Below, piece by piece: positions 36,122 through 45,242 of a stretch of DNA of 64,000 nt. The translations under genes were made by a program, and so were the position numbers. Source of the DNA: Sutcliffiella deserti (GTDB taxonomy: Bacteria; Bacillota; Bacilli; Bacillales; Bacillaceae_I). Position 1 is the stretch's first letter; each line of letters opens with the position of its first letter. The notes under the pieces are model-generated. The model was not told the origin of the DNA, searched no databases, and worked only from the letters and a program-made list of their open reading frames with translations. The DNA lies in NCBI RefSeq assembly GCF_020037475.1, contig NZ_JAIQDB010000001.1:434001-498000 (forward strand). Reading direction: 5' to 3'.

Positions 36122-36571
36122 TTGCTTATCAGGGGTTCTTTAGCAGGCTTATTAAGCGGGATAATAATGGGGTTAGTTATGAAAGGCCTCGAGGCTTTAA
36201 CTTCTAAAGAGATTTACACTTTATTGTTGAACATTGATTTTATTCCATATATGGGAGAACAGAATTATTCTGAGCCGATAGAATTTTTCTTCCATCTACT
36301 CATTGCTATTTTTATTGGTGTAATGTTTGGATGGATATTGAACTATTTTAAAGTGGTTAGCAAATGGAGAAAATATATGTTGTCACTTCTAATAACTTTA
36401 CCCACTGTTTTTCTCTATTTCCCTTTAACTATTTTAGCAGTAAAGGCGACACCTCCTGTTTCAGATGTTCAAAGCTTTACTCTCTGGACAATATGCCACT
36501 TGTTATTTGCAATTTTACTTCCCGCTTTTTATACTTTTTTCCACACAAGGAAAGAGGATAACTCCATTTGA
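36122..36571 (+). CDS. Four-helix membrane protein of unknown function
   Basis: About 149 residues if it begins at TTG 36122-36124, with AGGAAGAG in the end of ylaI as ribosome site; GTG 36113 is an alternative. Four hydrophobic segments: GSLAGLLSGIIMGLVMKGL, FFFHLLIAIFIGVMFGWIL, YMLSLLITLPTVFLYFPLTILA and TICHLLFAILLPAFYTFF. No family recognised. It is coupled to ylaI and is not part of the B. subtilis order as I recall it. Confidence 0.75.
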   Translation: MLIRGSLAGLLSGIIMGLVMKGLEALTSKEIYTLLLNIDFIPYMGEQNYSEPIEFFFHLLIAIFIGVMFGWILNYFKVVSKWRKYMLSLLITLPTVFLYFPLTILAVKATPPVSDVQSFTLWTICHLLFAILLPAFYTFFHTRKEDNSI

Positions 36572-36584
36572 TGAGTAATCCTCT
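36553..36584. terminator. Bidirectional terminator overlapping the membrane gene stop
   Basis: Stem AGAGGATAACTC / GAGTAATCCTCT with one mismatch, loop about 8 bases, between two convergent genes. T-content is modest on both flanks. Confidence 0.65.
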
Positions 36585-36592
36585 GTATTTCT

Positions 36593-36877
36593 TCATTCAT
36601 AGTTATGATATTTCTCAGGCTCACTTTTAATCTGTTCGATCATTACATCAATTAATTCGACCGGAAACCTTGTTTTATGCACTTCTCCATCTTTAGCATA
36701 GGAAACGGTGTACATTGGATTTCCTTTAGTTACGATTATATCTTTTATGTGATGATCATCTTTTAAAATGGACTCAAACAGATGCATAGTATCCTGAGCT
36801 GATTTATCATCTGGCCTTGCTTCCGCTACCACCTTTATTGTTAACCAATTATATAATGTATCCTGTAAGGACCTCAT
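36593..36877 (-). CDS. Small conserved cytosolic protein of unknown function
   Basis: 94 residues from ATG behind GGGGGACAGG. MRSLQDTLYNWLTIKVVAEARPDDKSAQDTMHLFESILKDDHHIKDIIVTK and YTVSYAKDGEVHKTRFPVELIDVMIEQIKSEPEKYHN suggest a compact alpha/beta protein; no catalytic or metal-binding motif is seen. It starts 13 bases after the ylaH stop and is in its operon. I do not recognise a named family. Confidence 0.82.
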   Translation of the reverse strand: MRSLQDTLYNWLTIKVVAEARPDDKSAQDTMHLFESILKDDHHIKDIIVTKGNPMYTVSYAKDGEVHKTRFPVELIDVMIEQIKSEPEKYHNYE

Positions 36878-36890
36878 ATCCTGTCCCCCT

Positions 36891-37211
36891 TTAATTTGCC
36901 GAACCTTCTTCTTGCTTATGACGGCGCAGCCTGATTCTATAAATAATTAATATTAAGGCAGCAACAATTAATCCTTCTGCTACAGGAAGAAATATTCCTA
37001 AAAAAGAAAGTACAGTTCCACCTAAAATTAAAAATAGATAGATAACAGCAGACTTTAAAATTGGTAGCTTTAAAGCAAAGCCTAGCTTATAAACTAGAAT
37101 AGATAAGGCAAGTATCGTAAAATACAACAGCCACATTCCTAAATCAGGATTTTCATCCACACGGTAGAGACTAGCAAAAAAAGATAGTCTTTCCGGTACA
37201 TTTTCTTCCAT
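36891..37211 (-). CDS. ylaH: YlaH-like membrane protein
   Basis: 106 residues. [70 protein letters not shown] has two clear transmembrane helices and a third near [22 protein letters not shown]. YlaH-like family, of unknown function, conserved next to typA in Bacillus. It follows typA on the same strand by about 80 bases without a clear terminator. Confidence 0.9.
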   Translation of the reverse strand: MEENVPERLSFFASLYRVDENPDLGMWLLYFTILALSILVYKLGFALKLPILKSAVIYLFLILGGTVLSFLGIFLPVAEGLIVAALILIIYRIRLRRHKQEEGSAN

Positions 37212-37294
37212 TTCCTAATCACCTTAATTCCTAAAATTTAGAAAAAGGGTAGCAAGGAGGCTACGCTATGTAACACTCCTCACTTCCCTATTTA

Positions 37295-39130
37295 TTATGC
37301 TTCTGCAAATTTCTTTTTCTTAGCAGATCTTTCACGCTCGTTTTTATCTAGAATTTTTTTGCGTAAACGAATGGACTGAGGTGTTATTTCACAATACTCG
37401 TCATCGTTCAGGTATTCTAAAGATTCTTCCAAAGTCATAAGACGAGGTTTTTTCATGCTAACAGTTTGATCTTTTGTAGCAGAACGAACATTTGTTGCTT
37501 GCTTCATTTTACAAACGTTTACCACAAGATCATTTTCACGGTTATGCTCTCCAACGATCATTCCTTCGTACACTTCTGTACCAGGCTCAACGAAGATTAC
37601 ACCGCGGTCTTCAATTCCCATGATACCATAGGTAGATGCTTTTCCAGATTCCATAGAAACAAGTACACCTTGACGACGTCCACCAACTTGACCAGCAGCC
37701 ATTGGTTGGTAACTATCGAATGTGTGGTTAATGATACCGTATCCTCGAGTTAAAGATAAGAATTCAGTGGTATAACCGATCAGTCCACGTGATGGTACCA
37801 TGAATATTAAGCGAACTTGACCATTACCATTGTTGATCATATCAACCATTTCACCTTTACGGGCGCCGATTGACTCCATAATGGAACCAGTATAGTCTTC
37901 AGGCACATCAATTTGCACACGTTCTACCGGTTCTGATTTTTTGCCATCAACATTTCTGATGATAACTTCTGGTTTTGATACTTGCAGCTCAAATCCTTCA
38001 CGACGCATATTCTCGATCAGAATGGACAAATGAAGCTCTCCACGTCCTGATACGATCCAAGCATCTGGAGAATCTGTCGGGTCTACACGTAAACTCACAT
38101 CTGTCTCCAACTGTGCTTCTAGTCGCTCTTCGATTTTACGAGATGTGACAAATTTACCTTCTTTACCTGCAAATGGACTGTTGTTTACCAAGAAAGTCAT
38201 TTGTAGAGTCGGCTCATCGATACGAAGAACTGGAAGTGCATCTTGATGGTCAACCGGACAAACCGTTTCACCTACGTTGATGTCTTCCATTCCAGAAACT
38301 GCAACAAGGTCTCCTGCTTTTGCTTCTTCGATTTCTACACGCTTTAGTCCAATAAAACCGAACAACTTAGAAACACGGAATTGTTTAACAGAGCCGTCAA
38401 GCTTCATTAATGCAACCTGTTGTCCTACCTTCATTGTTCCACGGAAAATACGTCCAACCCCTATTCTTCCTACGTAATCATTGTAGTCTAAAAGAGCAAC
38501 CTGGAATTGAAGTGGTTCTGTGCTATTATCAATCGGTGCTGGAATGTTTGCTACAATGGACTCGTAAATAGCTTCCATGTTTTCATCTTGCTTTTCTGGA
38601 TCTGTACTTGCAGTACCATTAATCGCAGAAGCGTAAACTACAGGGAACTCTAATTGCTCTTCTGATGCACCAAGTTCGATGAATAAATCGATAACTTCGT
38701 CCACAACTTCAGTAGGGCGGGCAAAATCACGATCAATTTTGTTTACAACGACAATCGGTGTAAGGTTTTGCTCTAAAGCTTTTTTAAGTACAAAACGTGT
38801 TTGAGGCATACAGCCTTCATATGCGTCCACCACTAAAAGTACACCGTCAACCATTTTCATGATTCTTTCCACTTCTCCACCAAAGTCGGCATGTCCTGGT
38901 GTGTCCATGATGTTAATGCGTGTGTCTTTATAGTTAATTGCCGTATTTTTTGCCAATATGGTAATCCCACGTTCTCTTTCTAGATCGTTTGAGTCCATGG
39001 CACGTTCTGCTACATGCTCGTTCGTTCTAAACGTACCAGCTTGGTGTAGCAATTTGTCTACTAACGTTGTTTTACCATGGTCAACGTGAGCTATAATTGC
39101 GATGTTTCTAATATCATTGCGGATGTTCAC
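37295..39130 (-). CDS. typA: Translational GTPase TypA/BipA
   Basis: 611 residues, starting GTG 39128-39130 behind GGGAGATG. G-domain motifs are complete: [33 protein letters not shown] and NKIDRD. The later domains, including [19 protein letters not shown], are typical of BipA. A ribosome-binding GTPase that aids 50S assembly, especially at low temperature. The lysine-rich C-terminus ([12 protein letters not shown]) is normal for the family. Divergent from ylaF. Confidence 0.98.
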   Translation of the reverse strand: MNIRNDIRNIAIIAHVDHGKTTLVDKLLHQAGTFRTNEHVAERAMDSNDLERERGITILAKNTAINYKDTRINIMDTPGHADFGGEVERIMKMVDGVLLVVDAYEGCMPQTRFVLKKALEQNLTPIVVVNKIDRDFARPTEVVDEVIDLFIELGASEEQLEFPVVYASAINGTASTDPEKQDENMEAIYESIVANIPAPIDNSTEPLQFQVALLDYNDYVGRIGVGRIFRGTMKVGQQVALMKLDGSVKQFRVSKLFGFIGLKRVEIEEAKAGDLVAVSGMEDINVGETVCPVDHQDALPVLRIDEPTLQMTFLVNNSPFAGKEGKFVTSRKIEERLEAQLETDVSLRVDPTDSPDAWIVSGRGELHLSILIENMRREGFELQVSKPEVIIRNVDGKKSEPVERVQIDVPEDYTGSIMESIGARKGEMVDMINNGNGQVRLIFMVPSRGLIGYTTEFLSLTRGYGIINHTFDSYQPMAAGQVGGRRQGVLVSMESGKASTYGIMGIEDRGVIFVEPGTEVYEGMIVGEHNRENDLVVNVCKMKQATNVRSATKDQTVSMKKPRLMTLEESLEYLNDDEYCEITPQSIRLRKKILDKNERERSAKKKKFAEA

Positions 39131-39220
39131 TATTTCATCTCCCTAAATTAACAACTTAATAACTTTAATATTATACCACAAACAAGGTAGAAAAGACGAA
39201 GAGACTTCTGTAAAATATAT

Positions 39221-39243
39221 GTTAAGTGTTAAAAACACTTAAC
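39221..39243. promoter_or_regulatory. Perfect 23-base palindrome before ylaF
   Basis: GTTAAGTGTT-AAA-AACACTTAAC, four bases ahead of the ylaF ribosome site (AAGGAG, 39247-39252) and five bases after a possible -10 TAAAAT (39211-39216). It could be a repressor operator or a hairpin at the 5' end of the mRNA. No -35 is convincing. Confidence 0.6.
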
Positions 39244-39259
39244 ATTAAGGAGTGGAATC

Positions 39260-39430
39260 ATGAAAAACATTCAATGGATTTTTGTTCTTTTCGCAGTATT
39301 AACAGCCGCCTCGATGGCGCTTATCGGCATTGCTATAGCTGAAAGAAGCCTTCTGGGTATAGTATTCGCAGTTATTTTATTAATTATTGTTATGGTATTT
39401 GCATTCAAAAAAAAGCGTAGTCTAAATTAA
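39260..39430 (+). CDS. ylaF: YlaF family small membrane protein (DUF5325)
   Basis: A 56-residue protein, MKNIQWIFVLFAVLTAASMA then a second hydrophobic stretch GIVFAVILLIIVMVFAFKKKRS. Two transmembrane helices and a positively charged tail. Start ATG 39260 behind TTAAGGAG. The position divergent from typA and the sequence pattern match YlaF of B. subtilis. Function unknown. Confidence 0.85.
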   Translation: MKNIQWIFVLFAVLTAASMALIGIAIAERSLLGIVFAVILLIIVMVFAFKKKRSLN

Positions 39431-39516
39431 TACTAAAAAATTTCTTTTAATTTTTTGATTTTTTTAAAACCGCTGGTAATTACCTCGCAGGTTTTATGCA
39501 TGAATGCCTCTTGAAT

Positions 39517-39550
39517 AACCCTCAGTGAAAGAAATCCTGAGGGTTTTTTA
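39517..39550. terminator. Bidirectional terminator between ylaF and yktC
   Basis: Perfect stem AACCCTCAG / CTGAGGGTT, with a T-run TTTTTTA on plus. Confidence 0.85.
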
Positions 39551-40360
39551 TTAATTTTTGGGTTCTTCTTTATAATCCACCAAATAATTTTTCCTTATCT
39601 GATCATGAAGACCAGGTTTGCTCACAAAAACACTGTCTTGCCCTAACAAGGTCAATGGTTCACCAGTAAGTGTTGTAACTTTCCCACCCAATTCCTCTAC
39701 AATTATGAGTCCTGCTGCATAATCCCACGGAGAGAGTCTCAATGAAATATAAGCATCTATTCTACCTGTAGCTACATATGCCATTTCCATTGCTGCACAA
39801 CCATAGGAGCGAGTGCCTCTTACCTTTTTAACCAGTGGTGCAAGTATTGAGGGGTCAATTCTCTTGTTTTCGGTTATCCAAGTCGCATTCAATCCAATAA
39901 TAGCTTGTTCAACAGACACTTGGGGCAACTGGGGTAGCTTCGTATCGTTTAAGTAAGCCCCTTCACCCGGCATTGCATGGTAAAGTTCATCATGTACAAC
40001 ATCATAAATTAATCCAACCTTCCCCACTCCATCTTGATATACTGCAACAGAAATGGCAAAATTCCGCTGCTGATGGACAAAGTTCATGGTTCCATCTATG
40101 GGATCGATAATCCAGACAGTGCCATCTAATTTCTCCAGTTCGTCTCCGAATCCTTCCTCACCAAGTATTTGATGATTTGGATAGGCCTGTCTAATTTTTT
40201 CGATAAAAAACTGTTCTGTTTCGCGGTCTATATTCGTGACGAGATCGTTAGGGGAGCTTTTAGTCTGTATTAAAAGTTCTTCACTGAAAGAAGCTCGTAT
40301 TTTCTCTCCTGCATCTCTAGTCCACCTTTTTGCATTTTCATCAATTTCCTTCCAGTTCAT
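39551..40360 (-). CDS. yktC: Inositol monophosphatase family protein (YktC)
   Basis: 269 residues. Metal and active-site motifs are GEEGFGDE (about residues 67-74), WIIDPIDGTMNFVH (about 85-98) and the C-terminal SPWDYAAGLIIVEELGG. Cytosolic magnesium-dependent phosphatase; B. subtilis YktC has been described as an inositol monophosphatase, with the physiological substrate uncertain. Start ATG with AGGG upstream. It is followed by the ylaF-side terminator. Confidence 0.93.
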   Translation of the reverse strand: MNWKEIDENAKRWTRDAGEKIRASFSEELLIQTKSSPNDLVTNIDRETEQFFIEKIRQAYPNHQILGEEGFGDELEKLDGTVWIIDPIDGTMNFVHQQRNFAISVAVYQDGVGKVGLIYDVVHDELYHAMPGEGAYLNDTKLPQLPQVSVEQAIIGLNATWITENKRIDPSILAPLVKKVRGTRSYGCAAMEMAYVATGRIDAYISLRLSPWDYAAGLIIVEELGGKVTTLTGEPLTLLGQDSVFVSKPGLHDQIRKNYLVDYKEEPKN

Positions 40361-40506
40361 AAAACCCTACCCTTCTACTATAATTTAAGCTCTTCTATAT
40401 TATGTAGGTTATTATTTTTTAGCTTACTGAATCTGTTCTTTAAAATCAAGTAATGCGAGACAAAGAAAAACGAACCTCATACAGGTTCGTTAGGCAGCTT
40501 ATGCTA

Positions 40507-40695
40507 CTAAACCTCTAAATTCATCATATCTTTTCGCAACTGCTCTAATTTTCCTTTTGTTTTACGGATTGCTTCTGAATCTTTGGCTTTTATGGCATCA
40601 AATAATGTTACTAATTCATAGTCAATTTCAAGTTTCAGCACAGCTTTTTTGTTATTTTCCTTTTTCTTCTTCCACGGTGTCACCACTTGTTTCAT
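40507..40695 (-). CDS. Small helical protein (ykzI-position gene)
   Basis: 62 residues, starting MKQVVTPWKKKKENNKKAVLKLEIDYELVTLFDAI behind GGAGGG. Highly charged and probably helical, with a basic N-terminus. B. subtilis has a small gene ykzI between yktB and yktC; I assign this one to the same position, not by sequence memory. Function unknown. A family of short Bacillus proteins with this pattern seems likely. Confidence 0.75.
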   Translation of the reverse strand: MKQVVTPWKKKKENNKKAVLKLEIDYELVTLFDAIKAKDSEAIRKTKGKLEQLRKDMMNLEV

Positions 40696-40847
40696 CCTAA
40701 TCCCTCCTTACAGTTTTTTAACAACGGTGCCTCTTGCAGTCACTTTTTAATAGTTGCTATATCATATGAGGGGAAAGGAGGATGGTAACTAAAATGTGCA
40801 TATACCTAAAAAAAGCTTTTGTAAAAATCAAAGGCAGGTTCAATCTT

Positions 40848-40876
40848 TTGGAATAACGAAAGGGCTATGCTAAAAT
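40848..40876 (+). promoter_or_regulatory. Sigma-A promoter candidate for yktB
   Basis: TTGGAA (40848-40853) and TAAAAT (40871-40876) separated by 17 bases, about 80 bases ahead of the yktB start. Confidence 0.6.
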
Positions 40877-40914
40877 ACCTCTTATGAAAAAGAGAGATAA
40901 TTCTCTACTATAAT

Positions 40915-40929
40915 TACTGCAGTGCAGTA
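40915..40929. promoter_or_regulatory. Perfect palindrome in the yktB leader
   Basis: TACTGCA-G-TGCAGTA, preceded closely by TATAAT. It lies in the untranslated leader, 15 bases ahead of the ribosome site, and is a candidate operator. Confidence 0.5.
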
Positions 40930-40957
40930 TAAGGAAAAACGATACGGAGTGATGAAG

Positions 40958-41614
40958 GTGACAAACAAAAAATTCAATGGATTTCAAAGTGCTGATTTTA
41001 ATGTCTTTACTATAAATGGATTAGAAGAGCGAATGCACGCTTTAAAAGAACAAATACAACCAAAATTCGAAGTTCTCGGCCAGCACTTTGCACCTACTTT
41101 ATCTGCAATGACTGGAATGGAGATGCAATATCATGTAGCGAAGCATGCTAGAAGAACAAAAAATGCACCTAAAGATTCTTGGGTGGCATTCGCTAACAGC
41201 AATCGCGGCTATAAGATGCTTCCACATTTTCAAATCGGTTTGTGGGAAACTCATGTATTTGTCTGGTTCGCGATAATTTATGAAGCACAGATCAAAGAGG
41301 CTTTTGGAGAAACACTAATAGAGGAACTTCAAAATGTACGCACTAAAATCCCTTCTCAATTTGTTTGGTCAAAAGACCATACGAAGCCTGATGTTATTCG
41401 GCAAAGTGACCTTTCAGAGACAGAACATAAAGAACTTGTTGAACGTCTAACAAACGTCAAAAAAGCCGAGTTATTATGCGGCATTCAAATTCCTAAAGAA
41501 GAAGCTATCAATTTAACTGGGGACGAAACAATCGCTAAAATTGAAAATGCGTTTCAACAATTAAATCTACTTTATACATTAACTAAACAAACTACTGCAA
41601 GGGAGGGAAATTAA
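40958..41614 (+). CDS. yktB: YktB family protein (UPF0637)
   Basis: 218 residues from GTG 40958-40960, with GGAGTG at a good distance; the ATG two codons earlier is too close to that site. [48 protein letters not shown] and [31 protein letters not shown] are UPF0637 signatures. It is a soluble protein of unknown function, conserved between yktA and yktC. Confidence 0.92.
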   Translation: MTNKKFNGFQSADFNVFTINGLEERMHALKEQIQPKFEVLGQHFAPTLSAMTGMEMQYHVAKHARRTKNAPKDSWVAFANSNRGYKMLPHFQIGLWETHVFVWFAIIYEAQIKEAFGETLIEELQNVRTKIPSQFVWSKDHTKPDVIRQSDLSETEHKELVERLTNVKKAELLCGIQIPKEEAINLTGDETIAKIENAFQQLNLLYTLTKQTTAREGN

Positions 41615-41618
41615 AACC

Positions 41619-41657
41619 AAAAGAGATCAGTGCATGAGTGCCACTGATCTTTTCTAA
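41619..41657. terminator. Bidirectional terminator after yktB
   Basis: Stem AGATCAGTG / CACTGATCT with loop CATGAGTGC, and T-run TTTTCTAAA on plus, AAAA side on minus. Confidence 0.75.
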
Positions 41658-41658
41658 A

Positions 41659-41778
41659 GGCTATATTCGCATCCTTAGTTGCTTCTGCTTTAATTTGCGA
41701 TATTCACTCTCGATTGCGTGTGAATATCGCAGTAACAAATCCAGCTTCCAATTTGTTTATAACATTTACGAAAAGAGC
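41659..41778. mobile_element. MITE-like family B element (B9)
   Basis: 120 bp from GGCTATATTCGCATCCTTAG to ACGAAAAGAGC. The reverse complement of its right end, GCTCTTTTCGTAAATG, matches the right terminal repeat of the full copies. No duplicated target is left. It lies between the convergent yktB and yktA genes, 18 bases past the yktA stop. Confidence 0.7.
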
Positions 41779-41796
41779 ATACTAGCGAATTTCCTG

Positions 41797-42066
41797 CTAC
41801 ATTTTCACAATGTCTCCGGTTTCTAAATTTTTTGCCTTCTTTATTGTGTGATATGCCGAAAATCCGCTAAGTTCCTCATATTCATTTGCTAAACTGCGTT
41901 CTTCCGACTTAGAAGGAACGATCTCTTTAAACCTCTTGTATATCTTCATTAATCTATCCCGCTCCATACCTTTCTCATATGCTATTTCCACCGCTTCATA
42001 AAATGCAATTACTTCAACTATTTCATCTGTTGACCATTCATGGGAAATTGGATAGGAAAAGTCCAT
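41797..42066 (-). CDS. yktA: YktA family protein (UPF0223)
   Basis: 89 residues. MDFSYPISHEWSTDEIVEVIAFYEAVEIAYEKGMERDRLMKIYKRFKEIVPSKSEE is the UPF0223 family pattern: a short helical protein of unknown function. Start ATG with AAAAGAGGTGAC just upstream. A family B element lies immediately upstream of the ribosome site (42087-42268), so the native promoter has been pushed at least 180 bp away. Confidence 0.92.
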   Translation of the reverse strand: MDFSYPISHEWSTDEIVEVIAFYEAVEIAYEKGMERDRLMKIYKRFKEIVPSKSEERSLANEYEELSGFSAYHTIKKAKNLETGDIVKM

Positions 42067-42086
42067 AATGTCACCTCTTTTATGTA

Positions 42087-42268
42087 GACTGTTTTCGCAT
42101 TGATTGTTGCTTTTACGTAAATTGCTACCACACGTTATAATCGTTGCTGACGTGCCCTTACCCTGTTAAATTTAAAATGTTACTCTTACTTTTGTGTTGT
42201 TATGACAGTAAAAAAACAATTGCCGATTTTTTACGGGGCTTATAGCAACAATCTTTTCGAAAAGAGCC
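42087..42268. mobile_element. MITE-like family B element (B2), best-preserved copy
   Basis: 182 bp with 24-bp terminal inverted repeats: left GACTGTTTTCGCATTGATTG..., reverse complement of right GGCTCTTTTCGAAAAGATTG..., identical at 19 of 24 positions by eye. Flanked by perfect 8-bp direct repeats TTTATGTA (42079-42086 and 42269-42276). It holds CTTTTACGTAAATTGC and CGTTGCTGACGTGCCCTTAC. It encodes no protein. Inserted a few bases ahead of the yktA ribosome site. Confidence 0.9.
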
Positions 42269-42302
42269 TTTATGTATAAATAAAAATCCATTATAGCACT
42301 GA

Positions 42303-43268
42303 TTAACGATAGTTTGTCCATTTCCTTCTTATTTCTTCCGCTTCTTCTATAATCCGGGTAATCAGCTCTTCTGTAGAAGGAACATCATCTATTAATCCCA
42401 TCACTTGACCTGCCCATGCAAATCCATTTTCAATATCTCCATCATAAATAAAGCGTTTATTTGCCACTCCGCTAACATGTTCTTTCAACCCATCATAGCC
42501 GAGCTCATTTTTCTCAATGGCTAGAATGGCATCAGTCCATTTATTGTGTATGGCACGAGCAGGTGTACCAATGCTTTTTTTAATAACGACCGTATCATTC
42601 TCACTGCCTTTAACAAGCATTTCCTTATAGATAGGATGCGCGTGTAAGCATTCTTTCGTAGCTATAAAGCGTGTTCCCATTTCTATCCCCTCTGCCCCTA
42701 AACTTAAAGCTGCCATAAAACCACGACCATCTCCGATTCCTCCTGATGCTATGACAGGAATAGATAAGGCATCGACCACCTTAGGAACAAGAACCATTGT
42801 ACCCAAATCTTGCTTTCCTAAATGCCCTCCTCCTTCTTGTCCTACCACCATCACTGCATCAGCTCCAAGCTCTTCCGCCTTCTCCGCTTGCCTTCTCGCT
42901 GCTACGAGGACAAGTTTTTTACAAGAAGAACCCTCCAGTCTTTTAAAAATAGGAGCGGGGTTTCCACCTGTCATTGAAATTACTGGAACTTCTTCTTCCA
43001 TTGCAACCTCTAACATGTCTTCAAATGGCCGACCATGCTGCCCTATCGCATAATTAACACCAAAAGGCTTATTGGTTATAGACTTCACTTTTTTTATCTC
43101 TTCACGAAGCAATTCAGGACTATCCAAACTCATAGCGGTAATTTGTCCAAGTCCGCCTGCATTAGAAACTGCTCCAGCCAGATCGGCATAAGCCAAATAT
43201 GCTAACCCTCCTTGTATAATTGGATAGTCTATGTTTAATAATTTCGTTACTCTTGTCTCCCAGTTCAT
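42303..43268 (-). CDS. Nitronate monooxygenase family protein
   Basis: 321 residues of the FMN-dependent TIM-barrel family (2-nitropropane dioxygenase/FabK-like). MNWETRVTKLLNIDYPIIQGGLAYLAYADLAGAVSNAGGLG is the N-terminal motif; VMVVGQEGGGHLGKQ, IPVIASGGIGDGRGFMAALSLGAEGIEMGTRF and FAWAGQVMG follow. It could act on propionate-3-nitronate or as an enoyl-ACP reductase; the sequence does not settle it. Start ATG behind GGAGAGG. Not in the B. subtilis neighbourhood. Confidence 0.9.
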   Translation of the reverse strand: MNWETRVTKLLNIDYPIIQGGLAYLAYADLAGAVSNAGGLGQITAMSLDSPELLREEIKKVKSITNKPFGVNYAIGQHGRPFEDMLEVAMEEEVPVISMTGGNPAPIFKRLEGSSCKKLVLVAARRQAEKAEELGADAVMVVGQEGGGHLGKQDLGTMVLVPKVVDALSIPVIASGGIGDGRGFMAALSLGAEGIEMGTRFIATKECLHAHPIYKEMLVKGSENDTVVIKKSIGTPARAIHNKWTDAILAIEKNELGYDGLKEHVSGVANKRFIYDGDIENGFAWAGQVMGLIDDVPSTEELITRIIEEAEEIRRKWTNYR

Positions 43269-43479
43269 CTATTTTCCTCTCCTTTCAATCGTTTCAATAT
43301 ATCTTTCTTTATATATAAAGGAAATCCTGTTAGTTCAATCCAAATTCTAAAGAAAAATCTATGCAAGGATAAGTAAAAATGCTATAATTCTTTTGTTTTA
43401 TGTGCAAATTTGTTCTGAGTTTGAAGTTACGTTAAAATAAAATATATATTTAATTAAGATAAAGAGGTGCTTAATAATT

Positions 43480-44961
43480 TTGTCCTACTCTCAAAATGAA
43501 ACACCATTATTTACAGGCTTACTAAATCACGCTAAAAAAAATCCAGTTCAGTTTCATATACCCGGTCATAAAAAAGGAGCAGGAATCGATCCTGACTTCC
43601 GTCAATTTATTGGTGACAATGCATTATCCATTGATTTAATTAATATTGGTCCACTTGATGATTTACATCAGCCCAAGGGCATGATTAAGGAAGCACAAGA
43701 TTTAGCAGCGAAAGCTTTCGGTGCCGATCATACTTTTTTCTCTGTTCAAGGTACAAGTGGTGCAATTATGACGATGGTGATGGCTGTTTGTGGTCCAGGC
43801 GAAAAAATAATTGTGCCGCGTAATGTTCATAAGTCGGTTATGTCAGCCATTGTTTTTTCTGGTGCAGTTCCAATTTTCATTCATCCAGAAGTCGATAAAG
43901 AGCTTGGAATCTCCCATGGAATTACAACTGAATCGGTTGAAAGGGCCTTACAGCAACATCCAGATGCAAAGGGAGTCTTAGTAATAAACCCCACTTACTT
44001 TGGAATTTCAGCTGACTTAAGTCAAATTGTTGAGATTGCTCATTCTTTTAATGTTCCTGTTTTAGTAGATGAAGCGCATGGTGTTCATATCCACTTCCAT
44101 GAACAGCTTCCCTTGTCTGCCATGCAAGCCGGTGCTGATATGGCCGCAACAAGTGTACACAAGCTGGGTGGCTCCATGACACAAAGCTCTATATTAAACG
44201 TCCGTGAAGGCCTTGTTAACGTCAACCGCATCCAAACTATCTTGAGTATGCTTACCACAACATCTACTTCCTATCTGCTATTGGCATCATTGGACGTTGC
44301 ACGTAAACGCCTTGCTACAGAAGGACATGACTTAATAGAGAAAACCATTCAACTATCTAATAAAACAAGAGACGGGATTAATGCTATAGAAAACCTATAC
44401 TGCGTAGGTCCGGAAATCCTTGGCAGAAAGGCTACATTCGATTATGATCCTACAAAATTAATAATCTCTGTAAAACAATTAAACCTTACTGGATATGATG
44501 TTGAAAACTGGCTCCGAAAAAAATACAATATTGAAGTCGAGCTATCCGATTTGTATAATATCCTTTGTATAATCACTCCAGGTGATACCGAAAAAGAAAC
44601 AAGTATACTGCTAAAAGCACTTAAGGAATTGTCACAAGAATATAAAGCGCAAGAAACAGGAAGTAACAACCAGGTGAAAGTATTTCTGCCGGATATTCCC
44701 GTATTAGCTATTGCTCCCAGAGATGCCTTTTATTCTGAGACAGAAGTAGTTCCATTTGAAAAATCAGCCGGAAGAATAATTGCAGAATTCATTATGGTAT
44801 ACCCTCCTGGTATCCCCATTTTTACACCAGGTGAAATCATAACAGAAGAAAATCTAGCCTATATCACGAAAACGATAGAAGTTGGACTTCCAGTTCAAGG
44901 CCCTGAAGATTCTGAACTTAAAACTTTACGTGTGATCAAGGAACACAAAGCTATCCGATAA
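43480..44961 (+). CDS. speA: Orn/Lys/Arg decarboxylase family protein (arginine decarboxylase SpeA-like)
   Basis: 493 residues of PLP fold type I. IPGHKKGAGIDPDF at the N-terminus and DEAHGVHIHF with TSVHKLGGSMTQSS, whose lysine binds PLP, are typical. In B. subtilis SpeA decarboxylates arginine to agmatine, the first step of polyamine synthesis; the identity is supported by its location next to yktA and SR1. Start TTG 43480-43482 with AGAGGTG upstream. It converges on the SR1-like gene at a shared terminator. Confidence 0.92.
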   Translation: MSYSQNETPLFTGLLNHAKKNPVQFHIPGHKKGAGIDPDFRQFIGDNALSIDLINIGPLDDLHQPKGMIKEAQDLAAKAFGADHTFFSVQGTSGAIMTMVMAVCGPGEKIIVPRNVHKSVMSAIVFSGAVPIFIHPEVDKELGISHGITTESVERALQQHPDAKGVLVINPTYFGISADLSQIVEIAHSFNVPVLVDEAHGVHIHFHEQLPLSAMQAGADMAATSVHKLGGSMTQSSILNVREGLVNVNRIQTILSMLTTTSTSYLLLASLDVARKRLATEGHDLIEKTIQLSNKTRDGINAIENLYCVGPEILGRKATFDYDPTKLIISVKQLNLTGYDVENWLRKKYNIEVELSDLYNILCIITPGDTEKETSILLKALKELSQEYKAQETGSNNQVKVFLPDIPVLAIAPRDAFYSETEVVPFEKSAGRIIAEFIMVYPPGIPIFTPGEIITEENLAYITKTIEVGLPVQGPEDSELKTLRVIKEHKAIR

Positions 44962-45007
44962 TCCAAGCAAGCTGTTGATTCAGTTAAATTCTTAAATATC
45001 AATAAAG

Positions 45008-45045
45008 AAACAGCAGTCGTTTTTTGCACGACTGCTGTTTTTAGT
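45008..45045. terminator. Bidirectional terminator of speA and SR1-like RNA
   Basis: Perfect 12-bp stem AAACAGCAGTCG / CGACTGCTGTTT around TTTTTTGCA, T-run on plus and CTTTATT on minus. Confidence 0.9.
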
Positions 45046-45067
45046 TTTAAGGATTTATAGTAAATTT

Positions 45068-45193
45068 CTAGTCTAAATCTTCCACTTTCTCTGTGCACTG
45101 ACATTCAGCACATTTAGCATAATATGTCGTTACTTTTTCATCTTCAAAGTGATCGACTGCACTATTGCATGTTTGACAAATAATTGTACCCAT
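45068..45193 (-). CDS. sr1P: GapA-binding peptide SR1P
   Basis: 41 residues, beginning MGTIICQTCNSAVDHFEDEK and continuing VTTYYAKCAECQCTEKVEDLD. The MGTI(I/V)CQxC...HFEDEKVT pattern is that of SR1P, which in B. subtilis binds glyceraldehyde dehydrogenase GapA and promotes RNase J1-dependent RNA degradation. Five cysteines, two of them CxxC, may bind zinc. Start ATG 45191-45193 behind AGAGGT. This gene is too short for ordinary gene finders. rnjA, encoding RNase J1, is in the same window. Confidence 0.88.
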   Translation of the reverse strand: MGTIICQTCNSAVDHFEDEKVTTYYAKCAECQCTEKVEDLD

Positions 45194-45242
45194 ACGCAAT
45201 TACCTCTTTTCCAAAGTAGATTTTTCAGAAAAATAATTGTAA

